Below, one piece after another: positions 15,206 to 24,591 of a stretch of DNA of 33,967 nucleotides. The position numbers and the translations under genes are program-made. The notes beneath the pieces were generated by a model. The model worked only from the letters and a program-made list of their open reading frames with translations. It was not told the DNA's origin and ran no database searches. This DNA comes from an uncultured Opitutia bacterium (GTDB lineage Bacteria > Verrucomicrobiota > Verrucomicrobiia > Opitutales > UBA953), in the NCBI GenBank assembly GCA_903919185.1, contig CAIXHF010000005.1, forward strand, positions 1-33,967, read 5' to 3'. The number at the start of each line of letters is the position of its first letter. The stretch's first letter is position 1.

Positions 15206-18200
15206 ATGAGCATTGCACCCCACCCTGTGTCGCGACGCGGCTTCAGCCTCGTACTCTCCCTCACCATCATGGCGATGATGGTCATGGTCGTCATCGTTCT
15301 TGCAGCATTCTTGAGCGTTGAATCGAAACTCGCCAAGGCCGCGCAATACCGGACGCAAAGTAAGCTCCATGCGCTGGTCTCACTCCGCCTCGCCCTCGCG
15401 CACCTCCAGCAGGAAGCCGGTCCGGACCGACGCATGACCGCGCAAGCGGACCTCGGAGCCGACAGCAACCAGCCGGGCTGGAATTGGCAGACCATCCGCA
15501 ACCCGCTATGGACGGGCGTCTGGCGGAGCGACAAGCCCACCCAACCGCCCGCTTGGCTCGTCAGTGGTCGCCACGATCGACCCGCCAATTCCCAAAGCAT
15601 TAACCTCTTCGGTAAAAATGATTACGAAGTCGACCACTGGGTGCCCTTCCAGACCGACTACTACCCGACGACTGGTCCGATGATGATCACGCTAGTCGGG
15701 GATGCCACGGCCATGCCCGCCGAGCTCATGAATTGGCCGACCACTCCAGGCCGACCCGACGGTCGCATCTATCTCCCCAAGGTGCAGCTGCCCGATGCCA
15801 ACGTGGCCGGGGCCTACTGCTATTGGATCGGCGATGAAGGCGTGAAGGCCAAGTTAAATCTCACGGACACGCGCATCACCCCGCCAGCGACGACGACCGT
15901 CAGCGCCGACCAGCAATCCTTCAACAATATCCTCGCCCTCCGCGGCGCGGCCCGGACCGGCATCGAAATCCTAAAAGGCTTCGAGAACATCCCCCTCGGC
16001 GGTATCGATTCGCGTGCCACCAAACTCTACGACCTGAGCCTACTCGACACCGCGGTCTTCACCGAAACCAGCCCACCGACCATCGCCCGCAAGGCCTGGA
16101 CCAGCCTGACGATGGTCTCCCTCGGCCTCAACACCGACTCCCAGTGGGGCGGCCTGAAGGTCGACCTTTCGTCCGCCTTCGAAAAAGATGACGCCGCTTG
16201 GAAGGCGAGCGAGTTCAGCGAAGGTTCCGCCCCGCGCGATTCGGCCGGCAACCCGCTGAGCGGTGCCACCTACACCTTTAACCCGAACGGCAGCACCAAC
16301 CGCTCTGCGTACAGCGACAGCAAAGTTGACGTGAAGTACGACGGCGCCTCGCACAACATCGGCACGCTCTACACCTACGTCGATGGTGGCCGTACCATCC
16401 GCGGCCCCACTTGGGATGCCCTCCGCAACTACCATCGTCTCTACAAGGAAGTGGCATGGAATGACTCCACTAATCCGGTCACCAATTCGCCGACCCTCCG
16501 GGCGCGCACCCACTACCCGAACACCATCAGTTTGGCGGCCTCAGGTTACGGTGGCACCGCCCACTACGGTCACATGTACAACCGCATGGACACGTCGGAG
16601 GACGTTTATGTTTCCACCAACCCGCGTCCGCAACCGACTAAGGTCGGTGCCACGCCCTACGTCGCCCGCGAATTGCTAGTCTGGGGTCTCCAGAACAATG
16701 GCGGCACGCTTCGCCTCACGCTGTCGCCGATCACGGTCCTCCATAACCCCTACAACGTCGCTATGCGCCTTAAGCGCGAGAACTCGACGGATACGGCGGC
16801 GATGCGTCTCTCCTACCGTGCTTGGTCGGCTTGGTGGATGGACTTCGCCCGCAATAGCGCCGGAACGACGACCACCTGGGCCTGGGACATGCTGACGCTC
16901 GCGCAGTCAACCGACTCGACGCCGAACTGGGCCGAAAGCTTCCGGACTTACATCCCCGAAATCACGCTGCAGCCGGGTGAGTTCCGCGTCTTCACCCTGC
17001 CAGCTGGTTCAATTCCGTTCAACCGCCTCGCCACCACGGTGAATCGCTACGACTTTACCGGTTGCTTCTATACCAACTGCCTAGACAACGCCAAGTCCCC
17101 CTTAACGCTGAACGGCTCCGACACCCTTACGGTCAGCGTCCGCAGCACTGGACCCTTCTACATCCGCCACCTCCTCACCTGCTGGCCCGGCGACCGCATC
17201 ATGGAGACCAACAACTCTGGCGACGGTACCCTGTATAATGTCTGCAGCGAAGTCACCGAAATGTTGTCGAACTCCATGGATAAGGATCCTAACGGCGTCT
17301 ACCGCAGCGGTTATGCCTCGCCCAAGGTCATTCCGCCGGGCTCTGTGCTCCCTGGCCCAGGTCAACCCCCACAAGTACTCGCGGTCTTTGACTACGGCGT
17401 GCGCTGGGGTGGCGACGCTCTCGGCTTCCCGGTTTTTGTTCACTCGAACCCCACGGCGGCCATGACCCGACCGGAAGCCACGGGCATCGGTCCTGGCTCC
17501 ATGCCAGCCGGCTATGCCACCACCTCGAATAGCTTCAAGCTGGTCGTGCGCGGGGCCAATAATTGGGCCGAAGTCTTCGAGCCTGGCCAAGACCCTGCCC
17601 TCGCCTTTGGTGGCTCAACAGTTCGCTCCTCGGGCGTTAACGCCGCGGTCTTCACCGAAATTCCGCTCGGGCCACCTGTCTCGCTCGCTCAGTACACGCA
17701 CGCCAACATGCTCATCCGTGACCAGGACCCCCTGTTCATGATTGGTAACAGTTTCGCCCCCCTCTACTCACCCCTCAACGCAGTCAATAATTACCGCAGT
17801 GCAGAAAACTGGTCGGACATGGACCGAGGCTGGCTAACGAACTCTGCCATCTATGACCGCTTCTTCCTGTCGGGAGCTGCTCCCGACATGTTCCGCGGCG
17901 TCGAACAACGGGCGCTCACAAAGGTACTGGATGATTTCGTTGCGGGCACGGGCGCCCTCGCCAACCCACGCACCAAGCTCTTTAGCTTCCGCGATGCCGC
18001 GACCACCCGCGCGATGGTCGCCGACCACCGCCGCATCGCCGGCGCCACTTGCACCGACGGCGCCTTCAACGTGAACAGCACGTCGATTGAAGCGTGGACA
18101 ACCATTCTCGCGAGCTCAAAGAAGATCGCCATGGGCAAGCTGGCTGCCGACCTGCCGTCCAAAACCCAGAACGCCCGCTACCCGCGGGCCGCCCGTGGGG

Positions 18201-19021
18201 CCGATGTGACCGATTACAATTACAAGAAGCCGTTCAGCGATAAGTCGGCTTGGTCTGGTTTAGCCACGCTCGATGACGACCAGATTCGCTTGCTCGCGAA
18301 ATCCATCGTCGAAGAGACCCGCAAGCGCCTGACGAATAACCACCGTAGCCAAGTCAACATGCAGCCGGCCCTCGACGTGCACGCCCCGGTTGTCTTCCGC
18401 GGCATGACCGTCCCAGTTCCCTACATCGGCCTCGCCCAATTCGTAAACCGCTACCTCTGTGGCGCTGAACCGTACTTATCCTACAGCGGTTGCCTCCAGA
18501 ATGCGATTGCCCGTGCCGACGTCGACGGAGCGAATCTCTCCAACCGCTCCGCCGCCCCGGCCCCGGCCTCGAGCATCGGCGCACAGGCCCCGACGACGAC
18601 GCCAGGAATGGTGCCCTGGATCGACCCTGGTTACGTCGACAATATCATCCTAACCGACCCTCGCTCGGGCAGCACCAACCGAGCACACATGTATCAGGCT
18701 AGCCCGGCCTCGCTCATGCAGTCCGATATCCTCTCGGTCATCGGCTCGGCCCTGACGACCCGCTCAGATACCTTCACCATCCGCGCCTACGGGGACGTCA
18801 GCGATCGTCCGGGCTCCAACGTCAGTCTCGGAAGCTGCTGGGTCGAAGCGGTCGTCCAGCGCACCCCCGAGTTCTGCGATGCCAGCCAACCGCCCGAAAC
18901 CGAAGTCAGTAACCCGACCGATGGTGGCTTGCACAATCCCCTCCTGAAGAACACGAACAAGATCCTGGGCCGCCGTTTCCAGATTGTCTCTGTCCGCGTC
19001 CTCTCGCCCAAAGAACTTTAA
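15206..19021 (+). CDS. Giant prepilin-like protein, Verru_Chthon cassette protein A type (copy 2)
   Basis: 1,271 residues, a paralogue of the protein encoded at 10004. A short basic leader (MSIAPHPVSRRG) precedes FSLVLSLTIMAMMVMVVIVLAAFLSVE; cleavage after Gly12 is expected and position 5 of the mature chain is again hydrophobic. Shared blocks in the same order are VSLRLALAHLQQEAGPDRR, NPLWTGVW, YCYWIGDEGVKA, WDALRNYHRLYKEVAW, LHNPYNVAM, TLQPGEFRV, HLLTCWPGD, LAQYTHAN, GAFNVNSTSIEAW (residue ~954), SDTFTIRAYGD (~1187) and the end LGRRFQIVSVRVLSP. FNVNSTS and the SDTFTIRA block recall the NVNTA and C-terminal parts of GspK. The stop TAA shares its last base with the next ATG (TAATG). The remote GspK link is my inference. 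Confidence 0.87.
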   Translation: MSIAPHPVSRRGFSLVLSLTIMAMMVMVVIVLAAFLSVESKLAKAAQYRTQSKLHALVSLRLALAHLQQEAGPDRRMTAQADLGADSNQPGWNWQTIRNPLWTGVWRSDKPTQPPAWLVSGRHDRPANSQSINLFGKNDYEVDHWVPFQTDYYPTTGPMMITLVGDATAMPAELMNWPTTPGRPDGRIYLPKVQLPDANVAGAYCYWIGDEGVKAKLNLTDTRITPPATTTVSADQQSFNNILALRGAARTGIEILKGFENIPLGGIDSRATKLYDLSLLDTAVFTETSPPTIARKAWTSLTMVSLGLNTDSQWGGLKVDLSSAFEKDDAAWKASEFSEGSAPRDSAGNPLSGATYTFNPNGSTNRSAYSDSKVDVKYDGASHNIGTLYTYVDGGRTIRGPTWDALRNYHRLYKEVAWNDSTNPVTNSPTLRARTHYPNTISLAASGYGGTAHYGHMYNRMDTSEDVYVSTNPRPQPTKVGATPYVARELLVWGLQNNGGTLRLTLSPITVLHNPYNVAMRLKRENSTDTAAMRLSYRAWSAWWMDFARNSAGTTTTWAWDMLTLAQSTDSTPNWAESFRTYIPEITLQPGEFRVFTLPAGSIPFNRLATTVNRYDFTGCFYTNCLDNAKSPLTLNGSDTLTVSVRSTGPFYIRHLLTCWPGDRIMETNNSGDGTLYNVCSEVTEMLSNSMDKDPNGVYRSGYASPKVIPPGSVLPGPGQPPQVLAVFDYGVRWGGDALGFPVFVHSNPTAAMTRPEATGIGPGSMPAGYATTSNSFKLVVRGANNWAEVFEPGQDPALAFGGSTVRSSGVNAAVFTEIPLGPPVSLAQYTHANMLIRDQDPLFMIGNSFAPLYSPLNAVNNYRSAENWSDMDRGWLTNSAIYDRFFLSGAAPDMFRGVEQRALTKVLDDFVAGTGALANPRTKLFSFRDAATTRAMVADHRRIAGATCTDGAFNVNSTSIEAWTTILASSKKIAMGKLAADLPSKTQNARYPRAARGADVTDYNYKKPFSDKSAWSGLATLDDDQIRLLAKSIVEETRKRLTNNHRSQVNMQPALDVHAPVVFRGMTVPVPYIGLAQFVNRYLCGAEPYLSYSGCLQNAIARADVDGANLSNRSAAPAPASSIGAQAPTTTPGMVPWIDPGYVDNIILTDPRSGSTNRAHMYQASPASLMQSDILSVIGSALTTRSDTFTIRAYGDVSDRPGSNVSLGSCWVEAVVQRTPEFCDASQPPETEVSNPTDGGLHNPLLKNTNKILGRRFQIVSVRVLSPKEL

Positions 19022-20127
19022 TGCGCTTCCTCCTCGCTTCCCTCACTGTCGCCACGGCCAGCCTTTTCGCCCAGGCGAACGACCCGGCGGCCAAGAAGGT
19101 CGACGTCAAGTTCCGCGTCCTCTCGTTTGACGCCCCGATTCTTGGTTCGGGCTTCATCGAAGGTCGCGACGCCAAGCGTCTCGACATTAGTAACGACTTC
19201 TTATCCGGCGAACAGACCTACCGCGGGCTGGCGACCATCGCTTTCGTCATGGTCGATGACCTCGAAAAGAAGCTCCCCGAAGTCCCCGCCGAAATCATCG
19301 TCGCCAATGGTCGCCGTTCCGCCGCGCTAGAGCGCGCGCGCAAGGCCAGCGAAGAATACGCCCGCTTGAGCAAGTTGAGCGGACTCGCCAAGAGCGGCAG
19401 CCGTGAAGGCCGAGCGGGAAAGATGTCGGCCTCTGATTTAGCTGAAGCCGAAGCCGCTCAGGCCAAACTAGGGGAACTCTCCAAAATTATGGCGGAGTCC
19501 AACAAGGAGGCCGATGACGCACAGACGGAAGTAAATAATCGCCAACGCGATCACCAGCAGGCCCTCTCCGACGCCAAAGCAGCGAAGGCCGGCAAGACCA
19601 AGACCGCCGCGAAGACGCCGACGACCGACAAACCCAAGGACCCCAAGGCTCCCTATGTCCCGCCGACCCCCATCGCCTCCTACACCTTCCCTAGTGACGG
19701 CAAATACATCCTACTCTTCGCCTCCGCCGACAAGGGCAAGCGCATCATGGCCATCGAAGATAAGGAAGGCTCCTTCCCCTTCGGCTCCTACCTCTATATC
19801 AATCTAACGGGCGTCCCGGTCGAGGTCCGCTACAATGGCAAGTCCACCGCGATTGCGCCTAATGGCCGCGCCCTCATCAATGCCCCTGTGGCCAACGACA
19901 ACTACGCGCAAGGCGAGGTCCTGACGCCGGGCGAAGACGGCTTCCAAATCGGCTACATCGCCCGCACTTACCAGCAGGCCGATGTACGCACCCTCTTCTT
20001 CCTCCTACCCAACCAAGGCGGCGGACACTCAATCAACATCAAGGGAATCGAAGAACGTAAGCAGCCCGACCCAGTCCCCGACCCTAATGCGGGCGCGGCC
20101 AAGGGCGGCAAAGCGGCGGGCAAGTAA
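19021..20127 (+). CDS. Secreted partner protein of the prepilin-like cassette (copy 2)
   Basis: 368 residues: signal peptide MRFLLASLTVATASLFAQA, an N-terminal domain (VDVKFRVLSFDAPILGSGF..., DFLSGEQTYRG), a central Ala/Glu/Lys-rich helix (about residues 95-205, from RRSAALERARKASEEYARL to DHQQALSDAKAAKA) with coiled-coil character, and a C-terminal domain (GKYILLFASADKGKRIMAIED..FPFGSYLYINLTGVPVEVRY..., ARTYQQADVRTLFFLLPN, INIKGIEERKQP). Both end domains align with the copy 1 partner; only the spacer differs. It ends in a Gly/Lys/Ala-rich tail. Translation is coupled to the giant gene through TAATG. No family name known to me; likely an extracytoplasmic partner of the prepilin-like protein. 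Confidence 0.87.
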   Translation: MRFLLASLTVATASLFAQANDPAAKKVDVKFRVLSFDAPILGSGFIEGRDAKRLDISNDFLSGEQTYRGLATIAFVMVDDLEKKLPEVPAEIIVANGRRSAALERARKASEEYARLSKLSGLAKSGSREGRAGKMSASDLAEAEAAQAKLGELSKIMAESNKEADDAQTEVNNRQRDHQQALSDAKAAKAGKTKTAAKTPTTDKPKDPKAPYVPPTPIASYTFPSDGKYILLFASADKGKRIMAIEDKEGSFPFGSYLYINLTGVPVEVRYNGKSTAIAPNGRALINAPVANDNYAQGEVLTPGEDGFQIGYIARTYQQADVRTLFFLLPNQGGGHSINIKGIEERKQPDPVPDPNAGAAKGGKAAGK

Positions 20128-20130
20128 GGC

Positions 20131-21843
20131 TTACGCGCTGTAGCGCCAGTCGAGGATTTCCGCCTGGGGGAGCTTTCGCCCCTGCCAGCGGTTCCACTGT
20201 AGCTTGACGACGAGATCAACTGAACGGCCTAACTCGGGCATGCGGTTGGCCATACGCCAGGCGACGAAGTTTAGGCGGCGGCCAGCAATCGGCGAACTCT
20301 GGTAGCGAAAATTTCCTTCACCGAAAGCCGTCGGGGTGCGTTCAAAGACAAAAGACTTCACACCGAAGAGCGGCTCGGGATTCCCTTCGCCGTAAGGCTG
20401 CAGTAGCTCGAGGTCATCCAGCAAACGGTCGGATACTTCAGTCGCCTTAAGCCAATGAACGATGTCTAAGTCGCGGCCATCGACCACGGCTGCACCCGCG
20501 ACCTTCTGAGCCGCAATGGCCGTAGCGAAACGCGTCCGGAAGGACTCCACGTCAGCGACGGCCAAGGAGACGCCTACGGCCATCGGATGCCCGCCAAAGG
20601 TCTTCAGGAGGTCCGCACAGGCAGTCAAGGCGTCCACGAGGTTCGTACCCGGGACGCTGCGACCGGAGCCCTTGGCGACAGCGCCTTCTTTACCGAGGAC
20701 AATCACGGGGCGATCCAAGGCTCGGCAAATCTTGCCGGCGGCGATGCCCACGACTCCCGGGTGCCAATCCCCGTGGACGACATAACCGGGCAGGTCACCC
20801 ATGGCCTCGGCTTGGGCCGTCGCCTCTTCGGTCACGCGCTTATCGATTTCCTGACGCTCCCGATTGATCGCATCAAGCTGTGCGGCATCACGCTCACAAT
20901 CTTCCGGCGAAGAAGAAAGCAAGAGCTTCAAGGGTAAGGAAGCATCCGCCAGACGGCCGCTGGCATTGATGCGCGGGCCAATGCGATACGACACATCGAC
21001 GGAGGTCAGGACGCCACCAGGCTCCATGCCGCTGACGGCAATGAGCGCGCGAACTCCGGGTCGGCGGGCTTCGCCGAGGGCCCGCAGGCCATGTGCGGCG
21101 AGAATACGGTTTTCGGCAACCAACGGCACGAGGTCGGCGATGGTCCCCAACGCCGCCAGATCGAGGTAGTCCTTCACCTGAATGTTCGTCCCGCGCTCGT
21201 CGCCGGCCAAGCGGAGCACTTTGAGGAGGCCATGCACCAGTTTGAAAACGAGCCCAGCGGTACAGAGCGACTGCCAAGCCGCTTCGGGAGCGTCATTCAC
21301 ACGTGGATTGACTAAGATGCAACTAACGGGGGCTTCTTTGGCCGTGTGGTGGTCCACCACGATGACATCCACGCCTTCGGCCTTCAGGCGATCGATTTCG
21401 GGCTTTGAGTTCGTGCCGCAGTCCAAGGCAATAAACAAGGAAGGCTTCGCCTCGGCTAGGACGCGGTCCAGCGCGGCCATCGAAAGGCCGTAGCCTTCTT
21501 CTAAACGACGCGGGACGAAATGGGCGGGGTCAGCACCAAGCCGGCGCAGGAGGTGCACCAGGATGGCGGTGCTCGAAACCCCATCGACGTCGTAATCGCC
21601 TAAGATGGCGATCCGCTCGCCTTGGTTGACGGCCCGGACGATGCGCTCGGCGGCCTCGCGGAGCCCGCCGACGGCGAAAGGATCGGAGACATGTGCCAAC
21701 TGCGGACGCAGGTGACGCTCGGCGTCCGCCTCGTCGGAGAAGGCACGGGCGAGGACGTAGGCGACGGGGTCGCTGACTCCAAGCGAGACCGCGATACGCC
21801 GGGCAAGCCCAGCATCCGCGGCCCGGTATATCCAGGCGGCCAT
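20131..21843 (-). CDS. recJ: Single-stranded-DNA-specific 5'-3' exonuclease RecJ
   Basis: 570 residues, usual length for the family. DHH-domain motifs are all present: LGDYDVDGVSS (Asp83-Gly88), ALDCGTNS (Asp141), VVDHHTAKE (Asp164-His166) and LVNPRVN. The DHHA1 domain shows YVVHGDWHPGVVGIAAGKI and TFGGHPMAVGVSL, and the C-terminal OB-like part follows (PYGEGNPEPLFGVKSF). It acts in the cytoplasm in recombinational and mismatch repair. The stop is 3 bases from the convergent cassette partner gene; secDF ends 22 bases upstream on the same strand, so it may be read from the yajC-secDF transcript. Confidence 0.96.
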   Translation of the reverse strand: MAAWIYRAADAGLARRIAVSLGVSDPVAYVLARAFSDEADAERHLRPQLAHVSDPFAVGGLREAAERIVRAVNQGERIAILGDYDVDGVSSTAILVHLLRRLGADPAHFVPRRLEEGYGLSMAALDRVLAEAKPSLFIALDCGTNSKPEIDRLKAEGVDVIVVDHHTAKEAPVSCILVNPRVNDAPEAAWQSLCTAGLVFKLVHGLLKVLRLAGDERGTNIQVKDYLDLAALGTIADLVPLVAENRILAAHGLRALGEARRPGVRALIAVSGMEPGGVLTSVDVSYRIGPRINASGRLADASLPLKLLLSSSPEDCERDAAQLDAINRERQEIDKRVTEEATAQAEAMGDLPGYVVHGDWHPGVVGIAAGKICRALDRPVIVLGKEGAVAKGSGRSVPGTNLVDALTACADLLKTFGGHPMAVGVSLAVADVESFRTRFATAIAAQKVAGAAVVDGRDLDIVHWLKATEVSDRLLDDLELLQPYGEGNPEPLFGVKSFVFERTPTAFGEGNFRYQSSPIAGRRLNFVAWRMANRMPELGRSVDLVVKLQWNRWQGRKLPQAEILDWRYSA

Positions 21844-21865
21844 AAGCGTAGGTTACGACCTGACC

Positions 21866-24562
21866 TCAGGCGTCAGAACCGGCCTCCCACGAGTAGCTCT
21901 TGGGTAGTTCAGCGTCGTCGACGCCTTTGCGTTCACCCTTGTGCCACCAGTAGAAAATCGGGCTGGCGATAAAGACGGAGGAGAAAGTACCGGTGAGGAC
22001 ACCGTAGATGAAGACTTCACCGTAGAGGCGGACATCACCAGCGCCGAAGACGAAGAGGGCCACGGCACAGAGGAAGACGGTCGCCGACGTGAGGATGGTA
22101 CGGGACAACGTACGGTTGATGGCGAAGTGAATCACGTCGCGCAGCGAGCGTGCCGGGTTGTTCTCAAGCTCTTCGCGGATTCGGTCGAACACGACGATCG
22201 TGTCATTCACCGAGTAACCGATGATGAGCAAGATAGCGGCAATGAGCGCCGCATTGAACTGACCGCCGAAGAAGACGAACAAAGAGACGGTCATGAGGAC
22301 GTCGTGCAGGGTCGCCACCATCGCCGCGACGCCGAAGCCCGCCTCGAAGCGCAGGGAGACGTAGATACCGATGCCGATGAGAGCGAGCACAACGGACCAA
22401 ATGGCATTGGTGCGCAGGTCGCCGGACACGGAGCCACCGATGGCTTCGCGGGAGAGCATGAGTTTCTCAACCGAAAGGTCCTTATCCTTGAGCATCTCTG
22501 GATACTGAGATTTGAGGCCCGCGACAATCTTAGCGAGGTTGGCAAAGTCTCCCTGTTTGCGGTCCTTCGTCTCTTCGGTCTCGATACGCAGGCGCGATTC
22601 GCCACCGCCGATGGCGGTCTGAATCGTTACGGTCGTATCCGGCAAGCCGAGCGATTCCGCCAGTTTCAAGACCTTGTTGGTGTCGACCTTCTCCTTGGAG
22701 CTGATTGCCACGAGGGTCGATTCACCACCGCGGAAATCCTTACCGAAGGCTTCCTTACCCTTGTAGGCCAGGTCGGCGACGCCGGCAAAGATGACCAGCC
22801 ATGAAACGATGAACGCCAAACGGGCCTGGTTGAGGAACTGGATATCCAGGGTCGGACGGAAGACCGGGAGGCCGAAGATGCGACTGAGGATACCACGCGA
22901 GAGCGTGAACTCCTGCAGGCCTCGGCAGGTCACGAGGGTCGTGAAGAGCGTCGTGAAGATACCGATGATGAGCGTGATACCAAAGCCACGGACGGGACCC
23001 GTGCCCATGAAGGCAAGGATCAAGGCCACAATCAAGTGGGTGAGGTTAGCGTCGACAATGGTTGCAGTCGCGCGGTTATAGCCTTCACGCAGCGAGGTAG
23101 CGCGATCCTTACCTAGGCGAGTCTCTTCGCGAACGCGTTCCAGAATTAGGATATTGGCGTCGACGGCCATGCCGAGGGTCAGCACGAGTGCGGCCACGCC
23201 GGGCAAGGTAATCGTCGCGCCGAGGTAGGCCATACCACCAAGCATCAGGAGGAGGTTGAGCACCATGCCGAAGACGGCAATGAAGCCACCCCAGACGTAG
23301 AAGCCTACCATAAACAGGACGACGAGACCGACGGCGACCAACGAGGCCACGACGGACTTATGCTGGGCGTCCTGGGCGAGCGACGGACCGACGGCGGTCA
23401 CGGCCTGCTCCTTGAGGGGGAACTCCAGCGGATTATTAAGGACGGAGGCTAGGTTCAGAGCCTCCTCGCGGGAGAACGAACCCGTGATGGTCGCGCCGGT
23501 GCTGCGGATGGCTTCCTTAACGGTCGGGGCGGACTGGAGCTGGCCGTCGAGAACGATGGCCAGCTGACCGACACCGCGGGTGTTGCCTTCAGAAATCTTA
23601 GCGGTGAGGTCACCGAACTTCTTGGAACCCTCGTCGGTAAAGGTCATGCTGACATAGAACGACATGCCGTCGTCCGAGCGGGCGGCGGAAGACTTGATGA
23701 TTTTACCAGTGGCGTCGGCCTTCTTGCGGACGTAGTAACGACTCGTCGTGGCTTCACCCGTGCGGCGGTCGACATCGCGCTGGACGAGGACTTCATAGGT
23801 GGCGATGGCGCCATTATCATCCTGCAAAGCCTTCGTGGAATGCTCTCGATCGGTGGGCGCCGGGCGCTCGCCGCGGTAGACCTGACGGAACTCCAATTTG
23901 GCCGGCTTCTTCAGCGCGTCCATGATGTCGGGATTGTTCGCGGCGTCTTCGCCGGGTAACTGAATTTCCAGAGACAGGTCGCCGACAGAGCGGATGACGG
24001 GCTCAGCCACGCCAAAGGCGTTCACGCGATGCTCCATGACCGTGATGGCCTGCGCCACCATCTGGGCCGGGGCCATACTCGTCTTATCACTGCTAGTCTT
24101 CTCGCCAGACTCCACGCCCGACGGGTCGACCTTGAGCGTGAAAGATACGCCTCCCTGCAAATCGAGACCGAGCTTGAGCTTACCCTGAGAAGCGAGGAGT
24201 TCCTGCTTCAGCACGAGGATATTGCGCTTCGCCTGGTCGGGCTCGCGGACAAAGTCCTTTTCGTTGAAGAAGAACGGGAGGAGATCCACGCCACCGGCGC
24301 GGCCCTTGCCTTCACCGATATCGCGCAAAGCCTGGTAATAGGAAATCGACTTTTGATCGGCGGGCACGGCGGAGTCCTTGGAGTCACGCACGCGCTTTTG
24401 GGCTTCCGCGTGAATCTTTTCGAAAGCCGGCTTATCCTTGATGACCTGCGTCGGGATGAATTTCTCGAGAGGGGTTGGAGAGAGGGGGTAGAACTCGTAC
24501 ACGGCGGCTGCCAGCGCGAGAACCGATACCGCCACCTTCCAGAACCAAGTCCTGGATGTCAT
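21866..24562 (-). CDS. secDF: Protein translocase subunits SecD and SecF fused in one chain
   Basis: 898 residues. The SecD half has the first membrane segment (FWKVAVSVLALAAAVYEF), the LGLDLQGGVSFTLKV motif (residues 131-138 onward), the large periplasmic domain and the five-helix core with LTLGMAVDANILILERVREE. The SecF half repeats this with FRGGESTLVAIS and ILLIIGYSVNDTIVVFDRIREEL. SecDF uses the proton gradient to pull exported proteins across the membrane after SecA. Fusion of SecD and SecF occurs in several lineages, including Bacillus and Bacteroidetes. It follows yajC with a 29-base gap, the standard operon. A high export load fits the many signal-peptide genes nearby. Confidence 0.96.
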   Translation of the reverse strand: MTSRTWFWKVAVSVLALAAAVYEFYPLSPTPLEKFIPTQVIKDKPAFEKIHAEAQKRVRDSKDSAVPADQKSISYYQALRDIGEGKGRAGGVDLLPFFFNEKDFVREPDQAKRNILVLKQELLASQGKLKLGLDLQGGVSFTLKVDPSGVESGEKTSSDKTSMAPAQMVAQAITVMEHRVNAFGVAEPVIRSVGDLSLEIQLPGEDAANNPDIMDALKKPAKLEFRQVYRGERPAPTDREHSTKALQDDNGAIATYEVLVQRDVDRRTGEATTSRYYVRKKADATGKIIKSSAARSDDGMSFYVSMTFTDEGSKKFGDLTAKISEGNTRGVGQLAIVLDGQLQSAPTVKEAIRSTGATITGSFSREEALNLASVLNNPLEFPLKEQAVTAVGPSLAQDAQHKSVVASLVAVGLVVLFMVGFYVWGGFIAVFGMVLNLLLMLGGMAYLGATITLPGVAALVLTLGMAVDANILILERVREETRLGKDRATSLREGYNRATATIVDANLTHLIVALILAFMGTGPVRGFGITLIIGIFTTLFTTLVTCRGLQEFTLSRGILSRIFGLPVFRPTLDIQFLNQARLAFIVSWLVIFAGVADLAYKGKEAFGKDFRGGESTLVAISSKEKVDTNKVLKLAESLGLPDTTVTIQTAIGGGESRLRIETEETKDRKQGDFANLAKIVAGLKSQYPEMLKDKDLSVEKLMLSREAIGGSVSGDLRTNAIWSVVLALIGIGIYVSLRFEAGFGVAAMVATLHDVLMTVSLFVFFGGQFNAALIAAILLIIGYSVNDTIVVFDRIREELENNPARSLRDVIHFAINRTLSRTILTSATVFLCAVALFVFGAGDVRLYGEVFIYGVLTGTFSSVFIASPIFYWWHKGERKGVDDAELPKSYSWEAGSDA

Positions 24563-24591
24563 GGGTATGTCGTGGTTAAGGGGTGAACGAT

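Noticed and set aside
21941-22804. Long acidic open frame (287 codons) on the plus strand inside secDF.
   Set aside because: It is a shadow of secDF in a GC-rich sequence with skewed third positions. It shows no recognisable domain, and the sense gene is certain.
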